Source of the DNA: Bacteroidaceae bacterium
GTDB lineage: Bacteria > Bacteroidota > Bacteroidia > Bacteroidales > Bacteroidaceae
Assembly (NCBI GenBank): GCA_017470525.1
Contig: JAFUYM010000031.1
Coordinates: 1-54,737, forward strand
Reading direction: 5' to 3'
DNA: 54,737 nt
Part shown: positions 26,410-35,947 of the stretch, piece by piece
Position numbering within the stretch: the first letter of the stretch is position 1
Layout of the letters: every line of letters begins with the position of its first letter
Position numbers and translations under genes: made by a program
Notes under the pieces: model-generated
What the model was told of the DNA's origin: nothing
Database searches by the model: none
The model's input: the letters and a program-made list of their open reading frames with translations, nothing else

Positions 26410-26411
26410 CC

Positions 26412-28460
26412 ATGAAGAAGTTTGGCACCATTCTCACAGCCCTCCTGCTCACCGTAGCAGCAGCACAGGCACAGACCCTCAATGTGGTCACAGGCAACGT
26501 CACCTACCAGTTTCCAGCAGCCAATCTGGGCGACATGACCTACACCGGCGGCACCTCGCTCACCATCGGGGGCAAGACCTTCGCCATAGCCGACATCACC
26601 AAAATCTATGTGGAAGACGATGCCACCGCCGCACAGAACGCTGTGGAGAACAACACCGTCGCCATTGCCTATAGCGGCACCAGTGCCCAAGTGACCGTGG
26701 CAGGCAACGTGGCACCCTACGTCACCCCCACCCTCAGCGGCGCACATGTCAGCATCCAGCAGACCAACACTGCCGACATTGATGACGACGAAATCACCTA
26801 CTCCCTCTCAGGTTCTTCTTCCGACGGTGAGTTCTACATGAAAGGCTCCTACAAAGCCACCATCGACCTCAACGGAGTGACCCTCACCAATGCCACCCCC
26901 GTCTATTCAGGAGCAGCACTCCACATTCAGGACGGCAAACGCATCAACATCTCCGTGAAGAAAGACACCGAGAACACCCTCACCGACTGTGCCAGCCCCT
27001 CCGACGACCTCGCTCAAAAAGCAGCCCTCTACGTGAAGGGACATGCCGAGTTCAAGGGCAAAGGCACCCTCAATGTCTATGGCAAATACAAGCATGCCAT
27101 CAAGGCTGGTGAATACATCTCCATGAAGAACTGCACCATCAACGTCAAGAGTTCCGTGTCTGACGGCTTCAACTGCAATGAATACTTCCTCATGGAGAGC
27201 GGCACCCTCGCCCTCAGCGGCATTGGCGACGACGGCATCCAAGCCGATATTGACGAAGATGCCGATACCACTACAGAGACCACCGACCACGACGGAGAGA
27301 ACTCAGGCAACCTCTATATCCTCGACGGCACCCTCACTGCCACCATCACAGCCACCGCAGCCAAAGGCGTGAAGGCAGCAGGCAGCATGACCATCAGTGG
27401 CGGCACCATCAACGTGACCACATCGGGCAACGGAGTTGTGGAGACAGAAACCGACAGCGACGGCACGACCACCACCGATGCCAAAGGAGCGGCAGGACTC
27501 AAGGCTGACAAGGACATGACCATCACAGGCGGTACCCTCACCCTCAAGAGCACAGGCACAGGTGGAAAGTGCATCAAGGCAGACGGCACCCTCACCATCT
27601 TGGGCGACGACACTGTCATCAGCGCCACCTCGTCAGGTTCCAACTACAGTTCAGGCTCCTACAGCGCATCCGCCAAAGCCATCAAGGCAGGCACCAAGAC
27701 TGCCACCAGCAGCGGACGCAATGCCACCTACTCCTACACAGGCGGCATCGTTATCACAGGCGGCACCACCACAGCCACAGCCTCTGCCCACGAAGCCATC
27801 GAATCCAAGAGTACCATCGACATCAGCGGCGGCACCATCTATGCACAGAGTAAGGACGATGCTATCAACTCTGGCAGCACCTTTAACATTACAGGCGGCA
27901 CCGTGTGCGGCTATTCCACAGGCAACGACGGACTCGATGCCAACGGCAACTTCAACATCTCGGGCGGCATTGTCTATGCCATCGGCACCACCTCACCCGA
28001 AGTGGGCATCGATGCCAACACAGAAGGCGGCTACAAACTCACTATCACAGGCGGCACTGTCGTTGCCATCGGTGGACTCGAATCGGGCAGCACCCTCTCA
28101 CAGACCTGCTATCAACTCGGCAGCAGCACCAGTACAGGCGGTAACACTGGTGGACGTGGCGGCTGGGGAGGTGGCGGTTTCGGTCCTGGCGGCAACAGCG
28201 GTTCCCAATCATGGACAGCCAACACCTGGTATGGACTTTACTCTAACGGTACTCTCGCCCTTGCCTTCAAGACCCCCAGCAGCGGTGGTTCCTCACTCGT
28301 AGTCACCACCAACGGCACGACGACTCTCTCTTCTGGAGTCACCGTCAACGGCGCGACCATCTGGAATGGCATGGGTGCCCTCACCGAGGTTAGCGGTGGC
28401 AGTTCTGCCGAACTCAGCCAATATTCCAACAGCAGTAGCGGTGGTGGCAGAGGTTGGTAG
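26412..28460 (+). CDS. Carbohydrate-binding Cthe_2159/DUF4353-type beta-helix protein
   Basis: 682 residues with signal MKKFGTILTALLLTVAAAQA. After a short beta module (residues 20-75, FAIADITKIYVEDD), a long right-handed beta-helix is seen as repeated ITGGT or ISGGT turns about every 20-25 residues from roughly 130 to 560. A Gly-rich linker follows near 575-600 (GGRGGWGGGGFGPGG), then a C-terminal domain ending SGGGRGW. Cthe_2159-type proteins bind polygalacturonic acid or cellulose and calcium; here only glycan binding at the cell surface is inferred. Codons are strongly C-rich, unlike the later immunity-like genes. Confidence 0.8.
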   Translation: MKKFGTILTALLLTVAAAQAQTLNVVTGNVTYQFPAANLGDMTYTGGTSLTIGGKTFAIADITKIYVEDDATAAQNAVENNTVAIAYSGTSAQVTVAGNVAPYVTPTLSGAHVSIQQTNTADIDDDEITYSLSGSSSDGEFYMKGSYKATIDLNGVTLTNATPVYSGAALHIQDGKRINISVKKDTENTLTDCASPSDDLAQKAALYVKGHAEFKGKGTLNVYGKYKHAIKAGEYISMKNCTINVKSSVSDGFNCNEYFLMESGTLALSGIGDDGIQADIDEDADTTTETTDHDGENSGNLYILDGTLTATITATAAKGVKAAGSMTISGGTINVTTSGNGVVETETDSDGTTTTDAKGAAGLKADKDMTITGGTLTLKSTGTGGKCIKADGTLTILGDDTVISATSSGSNYSSGSYSASAKAIKAGTKTATSSGRNATYSYTGGIVITGGTTTATASAHEAIESKSTIDISGGTIYAQSKDDAINSGSTFNITGGTVCGYSTGNDGLDANGNFNISGGIVYAIGTTSPEVGIDANTEGGYKLTITGGTVVAIGGLESGSTLSQTCYQLGSSTSTGGNTGGRGGWGGGGFGPGGNSGSQSWTANTWYGLYSNGTLALAFKTPSSGGSSLVVTTNGTTTLSSGVTVNGATIWNGMGALTEVSGGSSAELSQYSNSSSGGGRGW

Positions 28461-28547
28461 TCATACCGCCACAGAAAGCCCTTTCAGCAAATTCTCTTCT
28501 CTTCATATAGCAAAAGAGCAAGTAAATAGGATAAAATTGACATAAGG

Positions 28548-28579
28548 TTTGGAAGGAAAAAGATTTTCCCTTATCTTTG
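28548..28579 (+). promoter_or_regulatory. Promoter of the AraC gene of the fucose locus
   Basis: TTTG at 28548-28551, 20 bases, TATCTTTG at 28572-28579. The RNA would start near 28586, so the first in-frame ATG at 28577 cannot be the start; 28616 is chosen. Confidence 0.7.
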
Positions 28580-28615
28580 TACCCCGAATTGATAGAATCG
28601 AAAAAACAAGACGCT

Positions 28616-29473
28616 ATGCAAATGCCAATTGAGAGCCTAAACTTGCAGATGCTGAATGTAGGGTTTGCCCGACAGGACGGTGACTGGAACTGGCAGGACG
28701 TGAACTCACCGTTCACGAGAATATATTGTGTGACGGAGGGAGAGGCAAGACTGCATCTCCCTTCGAAGGTGATTTCCCTGACAGAGGGACATCTGTACAT
28801 CATCCCAGCCTACACCACCCACTCGTATGAATGCAAGGGCGTGTTTTGTCACTATTACTTGCATATTTATGAGGGATTCAAGAAGGAGACGGACGTGATG
28901 GAACTGTATGACCTGCCAACAGAGGTGATAGCACAAGAAGGTGATGCATGGCTGATGGAGGGGATGTGCAAACGACATCCTGATACCATTTTGCCAGAGA
29001 GTAATCCGAGGTCGTATGACAACACGACGAAATTCACAGACTATGTGCGACGCTACAACGAAATGCCACTACATGAGAAGATGCAGTTGCGTGGGGCAAT
29101 ATTGATGCTGTTCTCGCGATTCATGGAACGGGCAACTCCTAAGATGTGGACTCAAGATGAGCGGATGATGAAAGTGCTTGAGCACATCCACCGTAGCATT
29201 GATGGCGACATCAACATCGATGCTCTGGCTGAAGAGGCATGTATCACAAAGCCCTATCTCATCCGCCTGTTCAAAAAGGAACTGGATATGCCACCATTGC
29301 AGTACATCAACCGCAAAAAAGTGGAGAAAGCGCAACTGCTCCTACTCACAGAAGACATGGCAGTGCAGGAAGTGGCATGGGCTTTGGGCTTCAACGACCA
29401 TTCCTACTTCATCCGCCTGTTCAAGAAAATAACAGGAAGGACACCGATGGAGTATCGGATGATGTTTAATTGA
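28616..29473 (+). CDS. AraC family transcriptional regulator of the fucose locus
   Basis: 285 residues from MQMPIESLNLQ. The N-terminal cupin sensor domain (residues about 20-110, LPSKVISLTEGHLYIIPAY) is followed by two AraC HTH motifs (IDALAEEACITKPYLIRLFK and AVQEVAWALGFNDHSYFIRL). It precedes the aldo/keto reductase and fucose genes on the same strand and most likely activates them in response to fucose or a derivative. The ligand is inferred only from position. Confidence 0.87.
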   Translation: MQMPIESLNLQMLNVGFARQDGDWNWQDVNSPFTRIYCVTEGEARLHLPSKVISLTEGHLYIIPAYTTHSYECKGVFCHYYLHIYEGFKKETDVMELYDLPTEVIAQEGDAWLMEGMCKRHPDTILPESNPRSYDNTTKFTDYVRRYNEMPLHEKMQLRGAILMLFSRFMERATPKMWTQDERMMKVLEHIHRSIDGDINIDALAEEACITKPYLIRLFKKELDMPPLQYINRKKVEKAQLLLLTEDMAVQEVAWALGFNDHSYFIRLFKKITGRTPMEYRMMFN

Positions 29474-29541
29474 TAATCACAGGTGTCATTTTTGTCCTAT
29501 CTTTTTGTTTTATTATCCGATTGTGTCAAGTGAAATGAGCG

Positions 29542-29549
29542 TAACTTTG
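29542..29549 (+). promoter_or_regulatory. -7 box for the aldo/keto reductase gene
   Basis: TAACTTTG followed by C, 28 bases before the ATG; a TTG lies 18 bases upstream. The fucose genes may have a promoter separate from their regulator. Confidence 0.55.
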
Positions 29550-29577
29550 CAGCGAAAAAACTTAACACAAGACCTTT

Positions 29578-30525
29578 ATGAGATACACAGAACTTGGTAG
29601 GACGGGAATGAAAATTTCCCATCTTTGCTTCGGAGCCTCGTCACTCGGAAGCGTTTTTCATGAGACAAAAGAGGCTGAAAGTATCGAGGCAGTGGAAACT
29701 GCTATCGAAGGCGGTATCAACTTCATTGACGTGAGTCCATATTATGGACATTATAAGGCAGAAACAGTACTGGGTAAGGCTCTCCGCCGCATCCCACGAG
29801 ATAAGTATTTCCTGAGCACCAAGGTAGGACGCTATGGCAAAGATGGCGTGAACACATGGGATTACTCGGGCAAACGTGCCACGGAGAGTGTCTATGAGAG
29901 CATGGAGCGTCTGGGCATTGACCACATCGACCTTATCAATGTGCATGACATTGAGTTTCAGGCTGCAATGGAGGGTGGATTACAGAAGGTTGTGGACGAG
30001 ACATTGCCAGCACTAGTGGAGTTGAAGAAGAAAGGTGTGGTGGGTCATGTGGGCATCACGGATTTGCAATTGGAGAACCTGAAATGGGTAATTGAACACT
30101 CAGAGGAAGGTACGGTGGAAAGTGTGCTCAACTTCTGTCACTACTGCCTGAACGACGATAAGTTAACGGATTTTCTGGACTTTTTCGAGGCCAATGGTGT
30201 CGGTGTAATTAACGCATCACCATTGAGTATGGGATTGCTGAGCGTAAGGGGTGTGCCCGACTGGCATCCCGCACCGAAACCGTTGATAGAGGCTTGTGCC
30301 AAGGCTGCCAAACATTGTGCTGACAAGGGCTATGCGATTGAACGCCTTGCCATCCAATACTCGGTGAGCAACCCACGCATCGCTGGCACATTGTTCTCGT
30401 CTGCCAATCCTGCCAACGTGAGACGCAACATCGAATGGGCAAACGAGGAACCTGACTGGGAACTGGTGAAGGAAGTGCAGGACATCATCGGAGAACAAAA
30501 ACGAGTCAGTTGGGCTAATTCTTAA
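29578..30525 (+). CDS. Aldo/keto reductase, probable L-fucose (L-galactose-type) dehydrogenase
   Basis: 315 residues, cytoplasmic NAD(P)-dependent TIM barrel. The AKR tetrad is seen as D51 and Y56 (FIDVSPYYGHYKAE), K82 (FLSTKVGRYG) and H122 (LINVHDIEF). The sequence is of the L-galactose/L-fucose dehydrogenase type, oxidising the sugar at C1 to a lactone. The next gene is an amidohydrolase of lactonase type, which fits a two-step oxidation of fucose to fuconate. The exact substrate is inferred from the neighbours. Confidence 0.8.
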   Translation: MRYTELGRTGMKISHLCFGASSLGSVFHETKEAESIEAVETAIEGGINFIDVSPYYGHYKAETVLGKALRRIPRDKYFLSTKVGRYGKDGVNTWDYSGKRATESVYESMERLGIDHIDLINVHDIEFQAAMEGGLQKVVDETLPALVELKKKGVVGHVGITDLQLENLKWVIEHSEEGTVESVLNFCHYCLNDDKLTDFLDFFEANGVGVINASPLSMGLLSVRGVPDWHPAPKPLIEACAKAAKHCADKGYAIERLAIQYSVSNPRIAGTLFSSANPANVRRNIEWANEEPDWELVKEVQDIIGEQKRVSWANS

Positions 30526-30528
30526 AAA

Positions 30529-30706
30529 ACAACGAATTTTCTAATGCCTCGAATAGGACAGAAGAACCTTCAGTTTGGCGTAGTCAACGCCACAAGCGGC
30601 GACTAATAAAAACGAATAGGGATGTACACCAGACATTCGTTTCCATTCGCTGTCGCTTGCGACATTGCCATTCAAAATTCGTAAAATTAGTTTCATTCGT
30701 TGTTCA
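30529..30706. repeat. Dispersed intergenic repeat with nested inverted repeats
   Basis: Outer arms AACAACGAAT and ATTCGTTGTT, and an inner pair ACGAAT/ATTCGT. The core on the minus strand reads GACTACGCCAAACTGAAGGTT, almost the same as the core at 48370-48393. A 62-codon minus-strand frame runs across it, but such frames recur with this repeat in Bacteroidales and I do not count it as a gene. It separates the reductase from the amidohydrolase. Confidence 0.55.
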
Positions 30707-30719
30707 AAAAAAATATGAC

Positions 30720-31607
30720 ATGTTGACAATCATCGATGCACATTCCCACCTATGGCTGAAACAGGACACATGGGTGGACGGAAAAAGAATCCTGTCGCTG
30801 AAAAATGGCAGGAGCATCTTCATGGACGAAGAAGTACAAATGGTGCCGCCGTTCATGGTGGATGGCGTGAACTCTGCTGAAGTGTTCCTGTCAAACATGA
30901 ACTATGCACAAGTGGGCGCAGCCGTGGTGGTGCAGGAACTCATCGACGGCGACCAAAACGAGTACTTGACTACGGTACAACGTCAGTACCCTAACAGGTT
31001 CTTCTGCATGGGCATGGCATGGAACTTGGAAGAGGTGAAGGCTGTGCATGCATCAGGACTGAAAGGCATCGCTTTCCCTGGACACCGCATGAGGGAATCG
31101 CTCTTGGGACTTATACCTATATTTAAATATATGGAAGAGAAGGGCATGGTACTCTCCATGTGTCTCGGCGAAGAGGCTAAACAAATCGACGAAATGAAGG
31201 AGGTGATTCAAGAGTGCCCACGACTAAAAGTCGCCATCGGACATTTCGGCATGGTGACCACAAATGCCTTTGAGAGCCAAGTGAAACTGGCACGTGAAGG
31301 GGCGAACGTGATGGTGGAGTCAGGTGGCATCACATGGCTCTTCAATAGCGAGTTCTATCCCTACCCTTCTGCCGTTCGCAGCATCAGGCAAGCCGCCGAC
31401 TGGGTGGGCATGGACAGACTCATGTGGGGCAGCGACTATCCTCGCACCATCACCGCCATCACCTATAAGATGTCGTATGACTTCATCACGAAGTCGAAGG
31501 AACTGACAGAAAAAGAAAAGCAGATGTTCCTCGGAGAGAATGCAAAAGCCTTCTACGGTTTCAAGAACTTACCAGAATTACCTTATATAAAAAATATGTC
31601 AGAATAA
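30720..31607 (+). CDS. Amidohydrolase family protein, probable L-fuconolactonase
   Basis: 295 residues from MLTIIDAHSHLW; the frame upstream lies in repeat DNA. TIM-barrel amidohydrolase of the lactonase/decarboxylase branch, with DAHSHLW (residues 6-12), VAIGHFGM and WGSDYPRT as metal and substrate motifs. Likely hydrolyses the lactone made by the adjacent dehydrogenase. It lies 22 bases upstream of fucI. Cytoplasmic (no signal peptide). Confidence 0.8.
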   Translation: MLTIIDAHSHLWLKQDTWVDGKRILSLKNGRSIFMDEEVQMVPPFMVDGVNSAEVFLSNMNYAQVGAAVVVQELIDGDQNEYLTTVQRQYPNRFFCMGMAWNLEEVKAVHASGLKGIAFPGHRMRESLLGLIPIFKYMEEKGMVLSMCLGEEAKQIDEMKEVIQECPRLKVAIGHFGMVTTNAFESQVKLAREGANVMVESGGITWLFNSEFYPYPSAVRSIRQAADWVGMDRLMWGSDYPRTITAITYKMSYDFITKSKELTEKEKQMFLGENAKAFYGFKNLPELPYIKNMSE

Positions 31608-31629
31608 CTAAAAACCTATTGATGCAAAC

Positions 31630-33408
31630 ATGAAGACTTATCCTAAAATCGGTATTCGCCCCACCATCGACGGAAGACAGGGCGGTGTGAGAGAGAGTTT
31701 GGAAGAGAAGACAATGCTACTGGCAAAGGCTGTGGCAAACCTTATCACAACCCACCTGAAGAATGGCGACGGCTCACCTGTAGAGTGCGTGATTGCCGAC
31801 ACGACAATTGGGCGTGTGGCTGAGAGTGCAGCCTGTGCGGAGAAGTTTGAACGGGAGGGAGTGGGCAGCACCATCACGGTGACATCGTGCTGGTGCTATG
31901 GTTCGGAGACGATGGACATGAACCCCTATTACCCGAAGGCGGTGTGGGGATTCAACGGCACGGAACGCCCCGGTGCGGTGTATCTGGCAGCGGTGCTGGC
32001 GGCTCATGCACAGAAAGGTCTGCCCGCATTCGGCATCTATGGGCACGACGTGCAGGACTTGGATGACAACACGATTCCTTCCGATGTAGCGGAGAAACTG
32101 CTGCGGTTTGCAAAGGCGGCTCAGGCAGTGGCAACGATGCGAGGCAAGTCGTACTTGTCGCTGGGCAACACCTGCATGGGCATTGCGGGTTCGATTGTCG
32201 ATGCCGACTTTTTCCAAGACTATCTGGGCATGCGCACGGAATATGCCGACTTGGTGGAGATTCTGCGACGGGTGGAACTGGGCATCTACGACCCCAAGGA
32301 GTATGAGAAGGCGATTGCCTGGACAGAGCAGCACTGCAAGGTGAACGAGGGGTATGACTACAACGACGACAACGGCAAGGGCAAGACGCGTGAGGAGAAG
32401 GATGAGGACTGGCGGTTCACCGTGAAGAACATGCTGATTATCCGCGACCTGATGCACGGCAATCCTCGACTGAAGGAACTGGGATGGAAGGAGGAGGCTC
32501 TGGGACACAATGCGTTGCTGGCAGGTGTGCAGGGGCAGCGTCAGTGGACAGATTATAAGCCCAACTTCGATTTTCCCGAGGCGTTGATGTGTACGTCGTT
32601 CGACTGGAACGGCATCCGCGAGGCTGAGGTGTTGGCAACGGAGAATGACTCGCTGAACGGCGTGTCGATGCTGTTCGGACACTTGCTGACGAACAAGGGC
32701 GTGATGTTCAGCGACATCCGCACCTACTGGAGTCCTGAGGCGGTGAAGCGTGTGACGGGCAAGGAGCCGACAGGCATGGCGGCAGGAGGATTCATCCACC
32801 TGATTAACTCGGGTGCCACGTCGCTGGATGCCACAGGTGCCATGAAGGATGCTGAGGGAAGACCTGTGATGAAGTGCCCTTGGGAGATGACGGAGGAGGA
32901 TGTGGAGGTTTGTCTGAAAGCCACGACGTGGTATCCAGCCGACCGTGGCTACTTCCGTGGCGGCGGCTATTCGAGCAACTTCCTCACGAAGGGTGGCATG
33001 CCGATGACGATGCTGCGTGTGAACAGGGTGAAGGGTCTTGGTCCCGTGCTGCAACTGGCTGAGGGATGGTCGGTTGACCTCGACCCCGAGATGCACGACA
33101 TCCTCAACAAGCGCACGGACAAGACATGGCCGACCACGTGGTTTGTGCCGCGTCTGGACGAACGGAAGGATGCCTTCAAGGATGTCTATTCGGTGATGAA
33201 CTGCTGGGGAGCCAACCACGGTGCCATTGCTTATGGACACATCGGAGCCGACATCATCACGCTGTGCTCCATCCTGCGCATCCCTGTGTGCATGCACAAT
33301 GTGGCGAACGAGAAGATTTTCCGTCCTGCGGCGTGGAATGCGTTCGGCATGGACAAGGAGGGTGCCGACTACAGGGCATGTGAGAACTTTGGACCCATCT
33401 ATGCATAG
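31630..33408 (+). CDS. fucI: L-fucose isomerase
   Basis: 592 residues, full family length. Converts L-fucose to L-fuculose. Starts [20 protein letters not shown], typical of FucI; later [35 protein letters not shown], and the Mn-ligand region around [20 protein letters not shown]. Mn-dependent, cytoplasmic and probably hexameric. It follows the amidohydrolase and precedes fucP in one unit. No fuculokinase or fuculose-phosphate aldolase gene is present in the window. Confidence 0.95.
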   Translation: MKTYPKIGIRPTIDGRQGGVRESLEEKTMLLAKAVANLITTHLKNGDGSPVECVIADTTIGRVAESAACAEKFEREGVGSTITVTSCWCYGSETMDMNPYYPKAVWGFNGTERPGAVYLAAVLAAHAQKGLPAFGIYGHDVQDLDDNTIPSDVAEKLLRFAKAAQAVATMRGKSYLSLGNTCMGIAGSIVDADFFQDYLGMRTEYADLVEILRRVELGIYDPKEYEKAIAWTEQHCKVNEGYDYNDDNGKGKTREEKDEDWRFTVKNMLIIRDLMHGNPRLKELGWKEEALGHNALLAGVQGQRQWTDYKPNFDFPEALMCTSFDWNGIREAEVLATENDSLNGVSMLFGHLLTNKGVMFSDIRTYWSPEAVKRVTGKEPTGMAAGGFIHLINSGATSLDATGAMKDAEGRPVMKCPWEMTEEDVEVCLKATTWYPADRGYFRGGGYSSNFLTKGGMPMTMLRVNRVKGLGPVLQLAEGWSVDLDPEMHDILNKRTDKTWPTTWFVPRLDERKDAFKDVYSVMNCWGANHGAIAYGHIGADIITLCSILRIPVCMHNVANEKIFRPAAWNAFGMDKEGADYRACENFGPIYA

Positions 33409-33451
33409 AAGGACGTACCAAACGGAAAGAAAACAACTGAAAGATTAAAAT

Positions 33452-34756
33452 ATGGAAAAGAAGAAACCTTTGGTATCGAAAAAGTACCTGTTCACGTTTA
33501 TTCTCATCACCTCACTGTTTGCCTTGTGGGGATTTGCCAACGACATCACCAACCCGATGGTGGCAGCCTTCCAGACAGTGATGGAACTGTCGGCAGCCAA
33601 GGCATCGATGGTGCAATTCGCCTTCTACGGAGGTTATGCCACCATGGCGATTCCTGCGGCGTTGTTCATCCGACGCTACTCCTACAAGAGTGGCATTCTG
33701 TTGGGTTTGGCACTCTATGCTGTGGGTGCCTTCCTGTTCATCCCTGCGGCAGAATGGCAGGAGTTCAGTTTCTTCTGCGTGTCGCTCTACATCCTCACGT
33801 TCGGTTTGGCTTTCTTGGAGACAACAGCGAACCCCTTCATCCTTTCGTTAGGAGACAAGGAAACATCAACCCGCCGACTGAACTTGGCACAGGCTTTCAA
33901 TCCAGTCGGTTCGTTAAGCGGTATGGCGGTGGCATCGTTCATCGTGCTGCCCCAACTGCTCTCCGACAAGCGCGATACAGCAGGACAAATCATCTTCCCC
34001 CTACTGTCAGAAGCAGAGAAAGCGGAGATTCGTCTGCACGACCTCGCCGTGATTCGCAACCCCTACGTAGCCATCGGCTTGGTGGTGGTGTGTGTGCTCA
34101 TCGTCATCGCCCTGACCAAGATGCCGAAAACGGAGAGTGAGGAACAGAAGGCGGCTGGACAGACCCACACGGTGAAGGAAACGCTGTCAAACCTGTGGCA
34201 CAACACCATCTACCGTGAGGGTGTCTTCGCACAGGTTTGCTATGTGGCAGCACAAATCATGGTGTGGACATTCATCATCCAGTATGCCGACCACCTGGGC
34301 ATCAACAAGGCAACAGCACAGATGTTCAACATCGTAGCCATGTCGCTCAATCTGGGCGGAAGATTCATTGGCACGTACATCATGCGATATGTGAACACCC
34401 GCAAGTTGCTGATGTGGTTTGGCGTGGGAGCGTCGATCTGCACCCTGGGTGCCATCTGCATCGAAGGCATGTTAGGACTCTACAGCCTCGTCTGCATCAG
34501 CCTCTTCATGTCCATCATGTTCCCTTCCATCTACGGCATCGCACTGGAGAACGTCGATACGAAAGACACCCACCTCGGAGCCGCCTTCTTGGTCATGGCG
34601 ATTGTGGGCGGTGCGCTGATGCCTCCCCTGCAAGGCACGATGATTGACCAACAGGTCATCCTTGGACACCCTGCGGTGAACGTCTCTTTCGTTCTCCCAC
34701 TGGTGTGCTTCTTGGTGATTATCGTTTATGGATATAGAGCACTAAAAAGAATATAG
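33452..34756 (+). CDS. fucP: L-fucose:H+ symporter
   Basis: 434 residues, MFS protein with 12 predicted membrane helices. FALWGFANDITNPMV carries D31 and FLETTANPF carries E123, at the places of the two acidic residues essential for proton and fucose binding in E. coli FucP (D46, E135). An inner-membrane fucose importer, 43 bases downstream of fucI. A palindromic triad begins 14 bases after the stop. Confidence 0.92.
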   Translation: MEKKKPLVSKKYLFTFILITSLFALWGFANDITNPMVAAFQTVMELSAAKASMVQFAFYGGYATMAIPAALFIRRYSYKSGILLGLALYAVGAFLFIPAAEWQEFSFFCVSLYILTFGLAFLETTANPFILSLGDKETSTRRLNLAQAFNPVGSLSGMAVASFIVLPQLLSDKRDTAGQIIFPLLSEAEKAEIRLHDLAVIRNPYVAIGLVVVCVLIVIALTKMPKTESEEQKAAGQTHTVKETLSNLWHNTIYREGVFAQVCYVAAQIMVWTFIIQYADHLGINKATAQMFNIVAMSLNLGGRFIGTYIMRYVNTRKLLMWFGVGASICTLGAICIEGMLGLYSLVCISLFMSIMFPSIYGIALENVDTKDTHLGAAFLVMAIVGGALMPPLQGTMIDQQVILGHPAVNVSFVLPLVCFLVIIVYGYRALKRI

Positions 34757-34769
34757 TTTTATATGTATC

Positions 34770-34830
34770 GTACCCGAGGGGTACACCAAGGCGTACCCCT
34801 CGGGTACGGCACAGTGTACCCCTCGGGTAC
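34770..34830. repeat. Palindromic triad, 23-base pitch
   Basis: Units GTACCCGAGGGGTAC (34770), GTACCCCTCGGGTAC (34793) and GTACCCCTCGGGTAC (34816), exactly 23 bases apart, with 8-base spacers ACCAAGGC and GGCACAGT. The core unit is the same as at 15732 and 15755. It lies between fucP and the dehydrogenase gene and may attenuate or end the fucP transcript, though no long T run follows. Confidence 0.88.
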
Positions 34831-34908
34831 GGTCAACCGTTTTCTTCACCTCTTCCCTGTTGATGGGCGAATTGGAATCGAACTGAACATAAAAATAGAT
34901 ACACAGCA

Positions 34909-35928
34909 ATGAAAGCAATTCAGATTACACACTCGCAAGAGTTGAACATCATCGAAGTAGAAAAACCTGCGGCACCAAAGGCAGACGAAGTGCTGCTCCG
35001 CTTGCAATACGTCGGATTCTGCGGCTCCGACATCAACACCTTCATGGGGCGCAACACCATGGCTCTCAACCCCGTCATTCCCGGGCATGAAGTAGGAGCC
35101 GTGATTGAAGCCGTGGGAAGCGATGTGCCCGACACTCTGAAAGTGGGCATGGTCGTAACCGTCAATCCCTACACCAACTGTGGCAAATGTGCTTCCTGCC
35201 GCAACGGACGGGTCAATGCCTGTCAACACAATGAAACACTGGGCGTTCAGCGCAACGGTGCCATGAAGGAGTACATCGTGCTGCCATGGGAGAAAATCAT
35301 TCCAGCAGGAGGTTTGACCCCGAGGACCTGTGCTTTGATTGAGCCAATGAGCGTCGGCTTCCACGCTGTAAGCCGTGCCGAAGTGACCGACATCGACACC
35401 GTGCTCGTTCTCGGATGCGGCATGGTGGGTATGGGCGCCATCGTAAGGGCTGTCACCCGTGGAGCCACAGTGATTGCTGCCGACCTCGACGACGAGAAAC
35501 TGGCACTCGCCAAGCAGATGGGAGCCACCTACGTGCTCAACACCAAGACCGAAGATGTTCACCAGCGTTTGCAGGACATCACAGCGGGCTATGGCCCCGA
35601 CGTGGTCATCGAGGCTGTGGGCAATCCCTTCACCTACCAGATGGCAGTGAACGAAGTCGCCTTTACTGGACGGGTTGCCTGCATCGGCTATGCCAAAAGC
35701 GATGTCACCTTCCAGACCAAACTCTTCGTGCAGAAGGAACTCGACATCCGAGGTTCCCGCAACGCCACCCCTCAAGACTTTCGTGCCGTCATCCGCTATC
35801 TGGAGCGTGGCACCTGTCCCGTTGACAGCCTCATCACGCGAGTCATCCGCCCCGACGAGGCACTGGACACCCTGCACTGGTGGAGCGAGAATCCCGGCAA
35901 AGTGTTCCGCATTTTGGTCAACTTCTGA
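34909..35928 (+). CDS. Zinc-dependent alcohol/polyol dehydrogenase (MDR family)
   Basis: 339 residues, cytoplasmic. GroES-like domain with catalytic-zinc Cys in FCGSDIN, GHE in IPGHEVGAVIE and a structural-zinc Cys set (NCGKCASCRNGRVNAC); Rossmann motif VLVLGCGMVGMGA binds NAD(P). Similar to sorbitol, L-threonine and galactitol-phosphate dehydrogenases. In the fucose locus it may oxidise a fuconate-pathway intermediate or reduce lactaldehyde; neither is shown by sequence. Confidence 0.82.
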   Translation: MKAIQITHSQELNIIEVEKPAAPKADEVLLRLQYVGFCGSDINTFMGRNTMALNPVIPGHEVGAVIEAVGSDVPDTLKVGMVVTVNPYTNCGKCASCRNGRVNACQHNETLGVQRNGAMKEYIVLPWEKIIPAGGLTPRTCALIEPMSVGFHAVSRAEVTDIDTVLVLGCGMVGMGAIVRAVTRGATVIAADLDDEKLALAKQMGATYVLNTKTEDVHQRLQDITAGYGPDVVIEAVGNPFTYQMAVNEVAFTGRVACIGYAKSDVTFQTKLFVQKELDIRGSRNATPQDFRAVIRYLERGTCPVDSLITRVIRPDEALDTLHWWSENPGKVFRILVNF

Positions 35929-35947
35929 TAACATTACAAAAACAGAT

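Noticed and set aside
30541-30729. 62-codon minus-strand frame in the gap before the amidohydrolase
   Set aside because: It lies within a dispersed repeat with nested inverted repeats; such frames recur with the repeat and are not likely genes.
31774-33297. Open frame of 507 codons antisense to fucI
   Set aside because: Arg/His-rich translation with no domain; fucI on the plus strand is certain.
34757-34908. Riboswitch or simple terminator between fucP and the dehydrogenase
   Set aside because: No recognisable riboswitch structure, and no long T run after the palindromes; described as a triad repeat instead.
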